A stretch of DNA of 64,000 bases from Peristeroidobacter soli (GTDB lineage Bacteria > Pseudomonadota > Gammaproteobacteria > Steroidobacterales > Steroidobacteraceae): contig NZ_RYEV01000003.1 of assembly GCF_004138485.1 (NCBI RefSeq), positions 310,001 to 374,000 on the forward strand. The letters run 5' to 3'. The notes beneath the pieces are model-generated. The model was given only the letters and a program-made list of their open reading frames with translations. It was not told where the DNA came from and ran no database searches. Made by a program: the position numbers and the translations under genes. Positions 15,471 to 24,860 of the stretch are shown here, piece after piece. Every line of letters starts with the position of its first letter. Position 1 is the stretch's first letter.

Positions 15471-16709
15471 ATGACCAGCCTGAGTGCGCAAACGCAAAGC
15501 GTGCTGCGCCAACCGAATCTATTGTGCTTCATCGGCGGCCGCTTCCTGGCCTCGCTCGGGGCGCAGATCCAGGTGGTCGCGGTGGGCTGGCAGATGTACG
15601 ACATCACCGGCGACCCGCTCGACCTCGGCTTGATCGGTTTGTCGCAGTTCATTCCGTTCGTGGCCTTGATTTTTCCGGCCGGTCACGCCGCGGACAATCA
15701 CAACCGCGCCCGCATCGTCACGACCTGTTATTTCGCCAGCTCGCTGTGCGCGCTGGCCTTGTTGGTCATGACGCTGCACGGTCTGCTGTCGGCGTGGCCG
15801 ATCTTCATGGTGATGATGGTGCTCGGCGCGTCTCGCGCTTTCTGGATGCCGGCCGCGCAGTCGCTGTTGCCGAACCTGGTGCCGGCCGACACGTTCCGGC
15901 GAGCGGTGGCGTTGAATTCATCGTCGCAACAGATCGCGACCATCATCGGTCCGGCGGTCGGCGGTGTGCTGTATCTCGCCGGCCCGTCGGTGGTGTACTC
16001 AACAGTGATGGTGCTGGTGTTGACCGCCGCGCTGCTGATGCTTCGAGTTCGCGGCGGCAGCGAGGTTGCGAACACCACGCGCGAACCGTTGAACTTGCAG
16101 AACCTGCTCTCCGGTCTGAAGTTCGTGCGCTCACGACCCGTGGTGCTCGGCGCGATCTCGCTCGACCTGTTCGCGGTCATGCTCGGCGGCGCCACGGCGT
16201 TGATGCCGATGTTCGCGAGCGACATTCTTCACGTCGGCCCGACCGGTCTCGGTCTGTTACGAACCGCGCCAGGCATCGGTGCCGCGGCCTGTGGATTGAT
16301 GCTGGCGTTGAGTCCGATTTCGCGACACGTCGGTTTGTGGATGTTCGGCGGCGTGGCGACGTTCGGGGTCGCGACCGTCGTGTTCGGCCTGAGCACCCAC
16401 TTCTATTTGTCGATGGTTGCATTGGTCGTGCTCGGCGCCTCCGACATGGTCAGCGTGTACGTGCGTCATCTGCTCGTGCAGCTCGATACGCCCGACTACA
16501 TTCGCGGCCGGGTCAGCGCGGTGAGTGCGGTGTTCATCGGCGCGTCGAACGAGCTGGGCGACTTCGAATCAGGTGTGATGGCGAAGTGGTGGGGCGCCGT
16601 TCGGGCCGTGGTCATCGGCGGTGTCGCCACGCTGGTGGTGACCGGCTTGTGGTCGCGATTCTTTCCGGTGCTATGGAAGATGCAGGAGTTCCCCGAGCAG
16701 AAAAAATAG
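15471..16709 (+). CDS. MFS exporter (EntS/MFS_3-like)
   Basis: The 412-residue product has about 12 hydrophobic segments and the MFS_3 features LGAQIQVVAVGWQMYD in the first helices, a GHAADNHNRARI loop between helices 2 and 3 and a second-half repeat. It belongs to the enterobactin-exporter-like group of proton-coupled drug/siderophore exporters. No siderophore or resistance genes are next to it, so the substrate is unknown. It lies 95 bases after the histidine kinase, with no clear terminator between. Confidence 0.87.
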   Translation: MTSLSAQTQSVLRQPNLLCFIGGRFLASLGAQIQVVAVGWQMYDITGDPLDLGLIGLSQFIPFVALIFPAGHAADNHNRARIVTTCYFASSLCALALLVMTLHGLLSAWPIFMVMMVLGASRAFWMPAAQSLLPNLVPADTFRRAVALNSSSQQIATIIGPAVGGVLYLAGPSVVYSTVMVLVLTAALLMLRVRGGSEVANTTREPLNLQNLLSGLKFVRSRPVVLGAISLDLFAVMLGGATALMPMFASDILHVGPTGLGLLRTAPGIGAAACGLMLALSPISRHVGLWMFGGVATFGVATVVFGLSTHFYLSMVALVVLGASDMVSVYVRHLLVQLDTPDYIRGRVSAVSAVFIGASNELGDFESGVMAKWWGAVRAVVIGGVATLVVTGLWSRFFPVLWKMQEFPEQKK

Positions 16710-16760
16710 TTCTCGGGAGGGAGTTGCCAAGCTGGGTTTATATCCAGTACGCTTCCGTCC

Positions 16761-17867
16761 ATGCCCAGCCCGATTCGCCCTGCTGTTCGCATTGGACGCG
16801 GCGCCGTGTCGAATCCTGCTGGGCGCTTTGAAGCCACGCGTGTCGAAGTCGTCGAGGACGGTTGGGCCACTGAATCGACCAGCCTCGATGAAGCGTTGCC
16901 GCCGCTCCAGACCACGGTGCAGCCGGAGCCGGCGCGCTCCATCATCAGCCGCAATAAATCGCCCGATATTCCCTTCGATCAGTCGATCAATCCTTATCGG
17001 GGCTGTGAGCACGGCTGCATCTATTGTTATGCACGGCCCTCGCACGGCTATCTGAATCTGTCGCCGGGTCTCGATTTCGAGACCAAGCTGTTCTACAAGG
17101 CGGACGCCGCGCGCCTGCTGGAACAGGAGCTGTCGGCGCGCAACTATCGCTGCTCGCCCATCACCATCGGCGCCAACACCGATCCCTATCAGCCCATCGA
17201 GCGTGAGTACCGGGTGACCCGGAGCATCATCGAAGTGCTGGCGAAGCGCCGGCATCCGTTTTCCATCATCACCAAGAGCGCCATGATCGAGCGGGATATC
17301 GACCTGCTGGCGCCGCTGGCCAGGGACAACCTGGTTTACGCTCTGGTCAGCGTCACCACGCTCAACAACGACATCAAGCGCACACTCGAGCCGCGCACAG
17401 CATCGCCGTCAGCGCGACTGCGAGCCATTCGCAGCTTGAGCGACGCCGGAATACCCGTAGGCGTGATGATTGCGCCCGTCGTCCCGGTACTCACTGATTC
17501 GGAGCTGGAAAAAATTATCGAGGCAGCGGCGGGTGCCGGCGCGCGTTCGGCGGGTTACGTGTTGCTGCGATTACCGTATGAGTTGAAGGATCTGTTTCGC
17601 GAATGGCTGGAGCAGAACGAGCCGCTCAAGGCCAGGCACGTCTGGTCGAGACTGCACGACATGCGCGGTGGTCGCGACAACGACCCGCGCTGGGGTCATC
17701 GTCAGCGCGGTGAAGGTCAATATGCCGAGTTGCTGGCGCAGCGGTTCGCGGCGGCGTGCGCGCGATACGGACTCAAACATCGCGAGAGATTTGTGCACAA
17801 CACGGCGTTGTTTGTTGCGGGCTCCACTGCAAGTAGCGGCGACTCGCGGCAATTGTCGTTGCTTTGA
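16761..17867 (+). CDS. PA0069-family radical SAM protein
   Basis: The 368-residue product carries the radical SAM motif GCEHGCIYCYARPSH (CX3CX2C ligating a 4Fe-4S cluster). The NPYRGCEHGC lead-in and GANTDPYQPIEREYRVTR segment are typical of the PA0069/Rv2578c group, which is related to spore photoproduct lyase. The reaction is unknown for the group, but members often sit near DNA repair genes. It starts at ATG 16761, 51 bases after the MFS gene. Confidence 0.9.
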   Translation: MPSPIRPAVRIGRGAVSNPAGRFEATRVEVVEDGWATESTSLDEALPPLQTTVQPEPARSIISRNKSPDIPFDQSINPYRGCEHGCIYCYARPSHGYLNLSPGLDFETKLFYKADAARLLEQELSARNYRCSPITIGANTDPYQPIEREYRVTRSIIEVLAKRRHPFSIITKSAMIERDIDLLAPLARDNLVYALVSVTTLNNDIKRTLEPRTASPSARLRAIRSLSDAGIPVGVMIAPVVPVLTDSELEKIIEAAAGAGARSAGYVLLRLPYELKDLFREWLEQNEPLKARHVWSRLHDMRGGRDNDPRWGHRQRGEGQYAELLAQRFAAACARYGLKHRERFVHNTALFVAGSTASSGDSRQLSLL

Positions 17868-17991
17868 AGCGGCGACGCACGCGCCGCTCGCTGTCACATT
17901 GCGGTGAATGGACGTTGTCCCAAGGGCCCATTTGACATTGCTCTTTTAATTCGCGATTCACCAGCAGCGGTGCTTGCGCGTTTTCCCGGCA

Positions 17992-18018
17992 TTGACGTAT
18001 GAATGGCTGGCGTATACT
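17992..18018 (+). promoter_or_regulatory. sigma-70-like promoter of the envelope cluster
   Basis: TTGACG (17992-17997) and TATACT (18013-18018) are separated by 15 bases, shorter than the usual 17, but the -10 element is close to consensus. It would start a transcript with a leader of about 115 bases before the first lipoprotein gene. The 274-base gap 17868-18141 holds nothing else I can name. Confidence 0.5.
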
Positions 18019-18141
18019 CGATCGTAAAGGTCGAGCGAGACGCGCCCGGTGAACCGAGCAGGAAGCGAATCGGATTGCCGGCAACTGGCGAACGCTTCAG
18101 GACGGATGTTCCTCGGCAGACCTGCAATCCTGGAGAAGATC

Positions 18142-18924
18142 ATGAACTCTGGTGTCACTGTCTCGCCGCGTCTCGCGATGGCCATCGCGACGGTGGCCAC
18201 AACACTGGCCACGAGCGGCTGCATGACCGCCAAGATCGAGGAGCTGCGTGAGGCGCCGACGCAAATCTCGCAAAAGGATGCGATCGTGCTGCTCGCCAAG
18301 CCGCATCTGGAAGGCACGGGCACGGAAGACAAATTTCTGGATTGTCTGGAGCGCGAGCTGGTCGGTGAATCGGTCTCCGCGACCGTTGCCGAGAGGCAAC
18401 GCGCAGGCAAGGCCTTCGAACCTCGCAGTAATTTGAGCAAGGGTCCGTTCCAGATTTACGCGGACCACTATTTCGTCGATGCGTTGTATCCCTGGCTCGA
18501 ACCCAGCACCGCGCCGGCCAACGCTCAGGGCTTCAGCGCGTTCCTCGCGCGTCCCGGCGTTTCCGAGCGCGTCGCCGAGATGGGCGTGCGTTACATCGTG
18601 TGGGTCGACGGCGTGACGCAAAAGACCGACGGCGGCGGCAGCATCGCCTGCGCGGCCGGTCCCGGCGGCGCCGGTTGCCTCGGCCTGGGCTGGTGGGAGA
18701 AATCTTCCGATTACGAAGCGACGGTCTGGGATCTGCGCCAGGGCATCAGTGCCGGCAGTCTGACCACCGACGTGAAAGGCACGTCGGTAATGATCGGCGC
18801 CATCGCTCCGATTCCGCTGATTGCACCGGTGCAGAGCACGGCCTGCGATCGGATGGCGGGGCAGTTGAAATCGTTCCTGTTGGGCACGGATGACGAGGAG
18901 ACAGCGGCGGTCTCGCACAACTGA
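18142..18924 (+). CDS. outer-membrane lipoprotein, first gene of the envelope cluster
   Basis: The 260-residue product has a lipoprotein signal (hydrophobic run ending in TSGC, Cys about 31). The mature part shows no named domain; it contains a Gly-rich hydrophobic segment (AAGPGGAGCLGLGWW) and VKGTSVMIGAIAPIPLIAPV, which could be a short membrane-associated hairpin. GGAG lies 7 bases before ATG 18142; an in-frame ATG at 18049 would put a hydrophilic stretch before the signal and is less likely. It begins the same-strand series up to 32987. Confidence 0.78.
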   Translation: MNSGVTVSPRLAMAIATVATTLATSGCMTAKIEELREAPTQISQKDAIVLLAKPHLEGTGTEDKFLDCLERELVGESVSATVAERQRAGKAFEPRSNLSKGPFQIYADHYFVDALYPWLEPSTAPANAQGFSAFLARPGVSERVAEMGVRYIVWVDGVTQKTDGGGSIACAAGPGGAGCLGLGWWEKSSDYEATVWDLRQGISAGSLTTDVKGTSVMIGAIAPIPLIAPVQSTACDRMAGQLKSFLLGTDDEETAAVSHN

Positions 18925-18991
18925 GGACCGCGTGAGCCTGACTCGTCATTTCGCGCATTGAACTTGGAGGCGGCACATCCATCGAACGTGG

Positions 18992-19017
18992 GCTGACCTC
19001 AACCGACTTGGGTCAGC
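18992..19017 (+). other. hairpin between lipoprotein genes
   Basis: A 7-bp inverted repeat (18992-18998 with 19011-19017, loop 12) lies in the 173-base gap. There is no T run, so it is not a standard terminator; it may stabilise or process the polycistronic RNA. Confidence 0.3.
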
Positions 19018-19097
19018 GCGCGTTCAGCTGATCGGTCGCACAGTTCCTTTGGCGTCATGCGTCCCTCGTGTGCGCTTGGGGAATGGAAGGAGAGGAC

Positions 19098-21125
19098 ATG
19101 CAGAATCAACCCACCCGGATTCCGGCCGCCGGGCCCACTGCGTCATCGGCGTCGAAGCGTCGCCTGACGGTTGCGGTCCAATGTGTGCTGGTCAGCTCCG
19201 TGTCCGCCTTTCTCATGGGCGGCTGCCCTCAGCAGCAATCTTCTTCGTCGTCGATGCCCTCATCGAGCATGCCGAGCGGCGGCGCGTCCGGCTCCTCGGG
19301 TGGATCGTCGGGTTCGTCCGGCGGCTCGAGCGGTTCTTCAGGCGGCTCCTCCAGCAGCATGCCCAGCGGTGGCTCGAGCGGTGGCTCGAAGAGCTCGGGC
19401 GGTTTCCCTTCACAGTCCGGTGGCGCCAGCGGCGGCGGGTCGTCAGGCGGCGCGTCTTCCTCATCTTCTTCTTCTTCTTCTTCTTCTTCTCAGGGCGGCA
19501 GTCAGGGCTCCTCGGGCGGTCAGTCCGGCGGGGGCTCGTCGGGTGGCAGCTCGGGTGGATCGCAGGGTGGCGGCAGCGAAGGCGGCGGTTCGCAGGGCGG
19601 TGGCTCGCAAGGCGGCTCTGACGGCGGTGCCAGTGGCCAGTCCGGCGGCTCCTCGGGTTCGAGCGGCGGTCAAAGTGGCGGCGGTTCTTCCAGCCCGCAG
19701 GTGACTGTCGGGACATCGCTGCCTGGCGCGGGCTTGCCCTCGGTTGGTGTGCCTTCGCCCAGCACGGGCGGCGCCGCTGGCGGTGATCAGAGTGGCGGTT
19801 TGCCGAGCACTGATGCCGGTGGCGGAGCAAGCGGCGGTAACAGTGGCGCTCAGGGCGGCGGCGGTTCAGCCGGCTCGCAAGATTCTTCGAGCGGCGGCAC
19901 ATCCGGCGGCGGCTCTAACAGCGAAAGCATATTCAAGAGCTCCAGCAGCGGCGGTGGCGCCTCGGGCGGTCAATCCGGTGGAGGCGGCGCGTCCGGCGGC
20001 ATGCAAGGCGGCGGTGGTGCCGCGGGTGGCGGTGGAATGCAGGGCGGAGCCGGCGCCAATTCCGGTGGCATGCAAGGTGGCGGCGCATCCGGCGGTGCCG
20101 GAGCAAACGGCGGCGGCATGCAGGGCGGCGGATCAAATGGCGGCGGCGCGCAGGGTGGTGGTTCTGCCGGCGGCGGTGGAATGCAAGGCGGTGCCAATGC
20201 GAACGCCGGTGGCATGCAAGGTGGCGGAGGTGCGGCCGGCGGAGCCGGGGCGAATGCTGGTGGCGCGCAGGGCGGCGGCTCATCTGGTGGTGCCGGCGCG
20301 AACGGCGGCGGTACCCAGGGCGGTGGAATGCAAGGCGGTGCCAATGCGAACGCCGGTGGCATGCAAGGTGGCGGTGGCGCATCCGGCGGAGCCGGGGCGA
20401 ATGCTGGCGGCATGCAGGGTGGCGGATCAAATGGCGGCGGCGCGCAGGGCGGTGGTTCTGCGGGCGGCGGTGGAATGCAAGGCGGCGGTGGCGCTCAAGG
20501 CTCACAGGGCGGCGGCCAGAATGGCGGCGGCGGCGGCGCCCAAGGTTCTCAAGGCGGTGGCGCGGACGGTGGTGGCGGCGGCCCGATGACGGGCGGCGAG
20601 CGCACCGCGCAAATCGATCGCAAGTTCGAGGAAACGTTCAGCATCTTCGACGGCCGCATGCGTCAGGAGCAGGCCACCATCGCCGGACAGCGCGGCAACG
20701 GTCGCGGCGGTTCGGGCGGTGGACAAGGCAACGGCGACGGCAGCAACGGCCAGGGCGCCGGTGCTCAAGGTGCCGGTGGAGAGGACGGCGCCGGCGGCGG
20801 TGCGGGTCAAGGCAATGGCAACGGCCAAGGTCGCAATGGTCAAGGGCAGGGACAAGGCCAAGGTCAGGGTCAGGGACAAGGCCAGGGTCAAGGTCAGGGC
20901 CAGGGCCAGGGTCAAGGCCGCGGCGGCCAGCAAGGTGGCGGGGGTGGCGTAGGCGGTGGTGCCGCCGGCGGCAGCGGTCCGAACACCGTGCCCGCGGGCA
21001 TTCCCGACGGCAGCGATGACGACATCGTCGCCCGTCAGCTGCGCGAGGCCGCGATGAACGAGACCGATCCGGAGTTGAAGGAGAAACTCTGGCAGGAGTA
21101 TCGGAATTATAAGAAGGGAACCTGA
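19098..21125 (+). CDS. giant Gly/Ser/Gln-rich repeat lipoprotein
   Basis: The 675-residue product has a lipoprotein signal (VSAFLMGGC, Cys about 38). A Ser/Gly-rich region (SGGSSGSSGG blocks, a 12-residue Ser run), a long region of GGMQGGG/GANAGG repeats, a Gln-Gly dipeptide tract (about 20841-20916) and a non-repetitive C-terminus (DDIVARQLREAAMNE then DPELKEKLWQEY) follow. The C-terminal helix is the only part that looks conserved and may dock to a partner; the rest should be an extended flexible chain. GGAGAGG precedes ATG 19098. Position among the motor/kinase genes suggests an envelope role such as a tether or surface coat. The stop lies in the loop of a 7-bp hairpin. Confidence 0.82.
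   Translation: MQNQPTRIPAAGPTASSASKRRLTVAVQCVLVSSVSAFLMGGCPQQQSSSSSMPSSSMPSGGASGSSGGSSGSSGGSSGSSGGSSSSMPSGGSSGGSKSSGGFPSQSGGASGGGSSGGASSSSSSSSSSSSQGGSQGSSGGQSGGGSSGGSSGGSQGGGSEGGGSQGGGSQGGSDGGASGQSGGSSGSSGGQSGGGSSSPQVTVGTSLPGAGLPSVGVPSPSTGGAAGGDQSGGLPSTDAGGGASGGNSGAQGGGGSAGSQDSSSGGTSGGGSNSESIFKSSSSGGGASGGQSGGGGASGGMQGGGGAAGGGGMQGGAGANSGGMQGGGASGGAGANGGGMQGGGSNGGGAQGGGSAGGGGMQGGANANAGGMQGGGGAAGGAGANAGGAQGGGSSGGAGANGGGTQGGGMQGGANANAGGMQGGGGASGGAGANAGGMQGGGSNGGGAQGGGSAGGGGMQGGGGAQGSQGGGQNGGGGGAQGSQGGGADGGGGGPMTGGERTAQIDRKFEETFSIFDGRMRQEQATIAGQRGNGRGGSGGGQGNGDGSNGQGAGAQGAGGEDGAGGGAGQGNGNGQGRNGQGQGQGQGQGQGQGQGQGQGQGQGQGRGGQQGGGGGVGGGAAGGSGPNTVPAGIPDGSDDDIVARQLREAAMNETDPELKEKLWQEYRNYKKGT
19464..19490 (+). 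repeat. (TCT)9 microsatellite coding poly-Ser
   Basis: Nine perfect TCT copies lie in frame within the Gly/Ser-rich gene. A change in copy number would lengthen or shorten the Ser run without a frameshift. Confidence 0.9.
20175..20374 (+). repeat. 53-bp exact direct repeats, 147-bp period
   Basis: Positions 20175-20227 and 20322-20374 are identical and 147 bp (49 codons) apart. They are recent internal duplications coding GGMQGGANANAGGMQGGG. Recombination between them would remove or add 49 residues in frame. Confidence 0.85.
20841..20916 (+). repeat. Gly-Gln dipeptide tandem repeat
   Basis: A hexanucleotide tract of CAGGGN/CAAGGN units codes about 13 Gln-Gly pairs. Synonymous third-base variation shows it is older than a pure slippage tract. 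Confidence 0.85.
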
Positions 21126-21230
21126 CCGGGTTCCCCTCGAACGTCGAATAAAAAACCAACTGGCGGAACGATGTGGGCGTCAATGGGGCAGGTAAGGCAC
21201 AGCGACAAGCACGGCTCAGGTTGAAAAGTT

Positions 21231-22481
21231 ATGAAGCGCACGCTTGCTCTAATCGTCCTGTCGGTGGCCGCGCTGGGCGCGGCCGGATGTGTCACTCATG
21301 AGACCCGCCCTCAGCAGCGGGTAAAGGCCATTCAGGCCGCCACCGAAATACCTCAGGCGCAGCTGCTCGACGTCGGCGTGCGCCTGTTCGAGGAGAACGT
21401 TCCCAAGGATGAGAAGAAGCTCGAGTCGGAGCACATCTTCCCCGAGGTGCGCAAAGCCGAAGCGCGCTATCTTCCGATGCAGTTGCGTAACACGCTCGAA
21501 GGCACCGGCCAGTGGGGCCAGGTCCGCGTGATGCCACAGGACGCCGACGCTCTCGACGTGTATGTCTCCGGCAAGATCATCGAGTCGACCGGCCAGGTGC
21601 TGCGCGCCGAAATCACCGTCACCGATGCGACTGGCCGGCAATGGTTCAAGCGCGATTACAACCAGCTCGCCGACACGCGCTCCTATAAGGATCAGACCGG
21701 CAAGCCGCGCGATCCTTTCCAGAACATGTACAACACGCTCGCGAACGACATGCTGGTGTATCGCCAGCAGATGACCGCGGCCGATCTGGAAAACGTGCGC
21801 CGTGTGTCCGAGCTGCGCTTCGCTTCCGATCTCGCGCCCTACGCCTTCAGCAACTACATGACCGAGGACAAGAAGGGCGTGAAGCAGGTCGTGCGCCTGC
21901 CGTCGGAAGAGGATCCGATGCTGCAAAGAATGGATCGGATCCGCGAGCGCGATTACGCGCTGCTCGACACGATCAACGAGCACTACTCGCTGTTCGCGGA
22001 GAACATGTCCGAGCCGTACACGAACTGGCGCCGTTATAGCTACTCGGAGCTCGAAGCGAAGGATGAAGCGAAGCGCGCCTCCATCACTCGCAAACTGCTC
22101 GGCGCGGCCGCGATCGTTGGCGGCCTCGTGGTCGGCGCGGAAGCGAATACATATGCCGGGCAGGCCGCTGCTACTGGCGCGATCTTCGGCGGCGCGTATG
22201 CCGTGAAGAGTGGCTTCGACAAGGGCGCGGAAGTGAAGCTGCACTCCGACTCGTTGAAGCAGCTGGGCGAATCGTTCCAGGCCGAAGTTCAGCCCATGGT
22301 GGTCGAGGTGGAAGGCCGCACGCTGCAGCTCAAGGGCACGGCGGAAGAGCAGTACACCGAGTGGCGGCGCTTGCTCAAAGAGCTCTACGAAAACGAGACT
22401 GGCGTGACGGTGCCTGTCACCCCAGTGCCGGAGGAAGCGGCGTCGAAGGCGGCCGCTCCCAAGCCTGACAGCGGCGGGTAA
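21231..22481 (+). CDS. lipoprotein of the envelope cluster with Gly-zipper-like segment
   Basis: The 416-residue product has a lipobox (GAAGC, Cys20). The region at about 60-180 has the look of a beta-rich CsgG/GNA1162-like domain (LPMQLRNTLEGTGQWGQVRV, ALDVYVSGKIIES), which in other lipoproteins builds outer-membrane oligomers. A later Ala/Gly-rich segment (LLGAAAIVGGLVVGA, AATGAIFGGAYAVKSG) resembles a glycine-zipper membrane hairpin. The family assignment is tentative. It lies between the Gly-rich lipoprotein and the kinase gene on the same strand. Confidence 0.8.
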   Translation: MKRTLALIVLSVAALGAAGCVTHETRPQQRVKAIQAATEIPQAQLLDVGVRLFEENVPKDEKKLESEHIFPEVRKAEARYLPMQLRNTLEGTGQWGQVRVMPQDADALDVYVSGKIIESTGQVLRAEITVTDATGRQWFKRDYNQLADTRSYKDQTGKPRDPFQNMYNTLANDMLVYRQQMTAADLENVRRVSELRFASDLAPYAFSNYMTEDKKGVKQVVRLPSEEDPMLQRMDRIRERDYALLDTINEHYSLFAENMSEPYTNWRRYSYSELEAKDEAKRASITRKLLGAAAIVGGLVVGAEANTYAGQAAATGAIFGGAYAVKSGFDKGAEVKLHSDSLKQLGESFQAEVQPMVVEVEGRTLQLKGTAEEQYTEWRRLLKELYENETGVTVPVTPVPEEAASKAAAPKPDSGG

Positions 22482-22514
22482 CGCAGGCCGCCCGATCCAC
22501 GCAACTCATTCGTC

Positions 22515-24860
22515 ATGCTGGAGCGTGGGCAGGAACTGTCTGCCGATCTCATGCTGGTGCGCCGTCTCGGCACGGGCGGCACCGGCGAAGTCTGGCTAGC
22601 GCAAGAACGTGAACGCCGCGGCCCGGTCGCGGTCAAGATTCTGTCGGTGGAGTTGGCGCGAAACGAGGCGATCCGCGCGGCTTTGCACGACGAGTACGCA
22701 CGAATCGCGGCGCTGGGCCATCCGAACATTCTGCGAGTCGATGGACTGCAGCGGTCGGCGCGGCACGCGTGGATCGCGATGGATTACGCCGCCGGTGGCG
22801 ATCTGACTCAGCTGCGCGGTCGCGGCTGTGCCGAGATTCTCCGAGCGACAATTCCGATCGCGTCGGCGCTGGCGACAGCGCATGCCGCGGGCCTCGTGCA
22901 TCGGGATGTGAAGCCCGCGAACGTGTTGTTGAGTACGGACGGTGTGCCGCTGCTGACGGATTTCGGTGCGCTGACTCGAGGCTCGCCATTCAGTGCCAGC
23001 CCGCAGCAGCTCGCCGGTGCGCGGGCCAGTGTCGCGGACGATATGTATGGTTTTGGCGCGCTGCTCTACGAGTTATTGTCGGGCTATCCGCCGTTTTATC
23101 CGGACGCGGCGGCGGCGAGTGACGTAGCACGGGAGCCGGCAGCGTTGCCGCCTCATGTGCCAGCACGGGTCGCGCAGCTAGTGGCGAGGTTGTTGGCGCG
23201 ACGAGCCGAGGACCGACCTACGGATATGGGGAACGTCGAAAGAGATTTACGCGCGGCGCTTGCCAGTCTGGCGCCGCCTGCGATGATTAGCGACATGAAC
23301 GAGCCTGCACACATCAAGTCTGCCTCGGTGAAGATCGAGCCGCCCGGAATGCGGCCACCGCCCGGTCAGGGCGAGACTTTGCGTAGCGAGTGGCAACGCA
23401 CGACCGGTCCGCGCGTCAGCGAGGACGATCTGCGTCGTCAAGGTTTCCGACGCGGCTTGGGGGCTTCGTTGGTGGCGCTGGGTCTGGTGGCCGTCGGCGT
23501 CGTGTTCTTCGTGCTGCCCAAGGTGATGGAGCGCGAGCAGCCCGTGCAAAAGACCCCGACCGCGGCGGTCGTCGCGCCTCCCAAGACCGAAGAGCCACCG
23601 GCGGAGAAAAAGGAACTCGATTTCGCGGCCCTGGCCAAGGCCAAGCAGGCCGCCGAGGAACTGCGCGGCGCCATCGACGAGCGTTTGCAGAAGCTCAATG
23701 AGCGGGCCGTCGCGCAGTGGGGCGGGGAAGAACTGGGTCGCGCGAATTCGTTGCTCGCGGCAGCCGATCAAGATGTGACCGCCCGCGAATACACCGCCGC
23801 CGAACAGAAGCTAAATGAAATTTCACCGTTGCTCGATGCGCTGGAGAAGCGCGCGCCGCGGGTGCTGGCGGAGCAATTGAAGGCGGGCGCGCAGGCATTG
23901 ACGGACGGTCGTTCCGAAGACGCCAAGGCCGCGTTCACGCTGGCACTGAAGCTCGAGCCGACCAACCAGGTCGCGTCGCGTGGCTTGAAGCGCGCGGGCA
24001 CGCTGGATCAGGTGCTCGCCTTGCTGACCAAGGCGGAAGGTCTCGAGAAGGATGGCAATGCGACCGCCGCGCTCGACAGTTTCCATAAGGCGTTGGCGCT
24101 CGACGCCGAGGCGACCCGAGCCAGCGAAGGCATCGCGCGCATCACTTCGCGTCAAGCTTCCGACGCATTCGCAAGCGCGATGGCCCGCGGTTACAGCGCG
24201 CTCGCGGCCACTAATTATTCGCAAGCACGCGAGGCGTTCGAAGCCGCGCGTCGCATTCGCCCCGATGCGCCGGAGATCCCGCAGGCGTTGCGACAGATCG
24301 AGCAAGAGCAACGCACCGGCGTGATCGGCGTGAAGTTGCAGCAGGCTCAGCAGCTCGAATCGCAAGAGAAGTGGTCCGAGGCGCTCAAGGAATATCGCAG
24401 CGTGCTCGATCTGGACACGACCGTGGCTGCGGCCAACGACGGCGTCGCGCGTACGTCGCCGCGCGCAGCGTTGAACGAGCAGCTGGAAATGTATCTCACG
24501 CAGCCCGAGCGATTGTTCAGCCAGTCGGTGCGCGTGGTGGCGAAAGAAACATTGGCGCGCGCTTCGGGCATCGCCAATCCCGGCCCGATCCTGAGCCGGC
24601 AAATCAAGACACTGGGCGAATGGCTGGCGCGTGCCGACGTGCCGGTACCGGTCTCCCTGCGTTCGGACAACATCACTCAAGTGACCATTTATCGCGTTGG
24701 TGCCCTCGGAGCGTTCGAACAGCGTTCTCTGGATCTCGTGCCCGGCAGCTATACCCTGGTCGGCACTCGACCCGGCTATCGCGACGTGCGACGGGAGATC
24801 AGCGTGATGCCGGGAGCGGCGCCGGCACCGGTCGAAATTCGCTGCGAGGATAAGATTTGA
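22515..24860 (+). CDS. transmembrane Ser/Thr protein kinase with periplasmic repeat region
   Basis: The 781-residue product has a kinase domain with P-loop GTGGTGE (19-25), catalytic Lys41, HRDVKPAN (Asp131) and DFG (Asp149). The activation segment is short and ends in SPQQLAG in place of APE. A membrane helix lies at about 315-334, followed by about 440 residues of helical, TPR-like repeats (coiled-coil rich) and a C-terminal beta region. The cytoplasmic kinase could phosphorylate partners read by the FHA proteins encoded downstream. Its TGA overlaps the TTG start of the next gene, so the two are translationally coupled. Confidence 0.9.
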   Translation: MLERGQELSADLMLVRRLGTGGTGEVWLAQERERRGPVAVKILSVELARNEAIRAALHDEYARIAALGHPNILRVDGLQRSARHAWIAMDYAAGGDLTQLRGRGCAEILRATIPIASALATAHAAGLVHRDVKPANVLLSTDGVPLLTDFGALTRGSPFSASPQQLAGARASVADDMYGFGALLYELLSGYPPFYPDAAAASDVAREPAALPPHVPARVAQLVARLLARRAEDRPTDMGNVERDLRAALASLAPPAMISDMNEPAHIKSASVKIEPPGMRPPPGQGETLRSEWQRTTGPRVSEDDLRRQGFRRGLGASLVALGLVAVGVVFFVLPKVMEREQPVQKTPTAAVVAPPKTEEPPAEKKELDFAALAKAKQAAEELRGAIDERLQKLNERAVAQWGGEELGRANSLLAAADQDVTAREYTAAEQKLNEISPLLDALEKRAPRVLAEQLKAGAQALTDGRSEDAKAAFTLALKLEPTNQVASRGLKRAGTLDQVLALLTKAEGLEKDGNATAALDSFHKALALDAEATRASEGIARITSRQASDAFASAMARGYSALAATNYSQAREAFEAARRIRPDAPEIPQALRQIEQEQRTGVIGVKLQQAQQLESQEKWSEALKEYRSVLDLDTTVAAANDGVARTSPRAALNEQLEMYLTQPERLFSQSVRVVAKETLARASGIANPGPILSRQIKTLGEWLARADVPVPVSLRSDNITQVTIYRVGALGAFEQRSLDLVPGSYTLVGTRPGYRDVRREISVMPGAAPAPVEIRCEDKI

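Noticed and set aside
20175-20510. Regular repeats that could suggest a CRISPR array
   Set aside because: Units vary in length, have no unique spacers, and lie in frame in a protein gene with no cas genes nearby.
19213-20933. Long open frames on the minus strand and in other plus frames across the Gly-rich gene
   Set aside because: They arise from low-complexity GC-rich repeats. They give Arg/His/Pro- or Ala-only proteins with no start signals, while the lipobox frame has a ribosome binding site and a conserved C-terminus.
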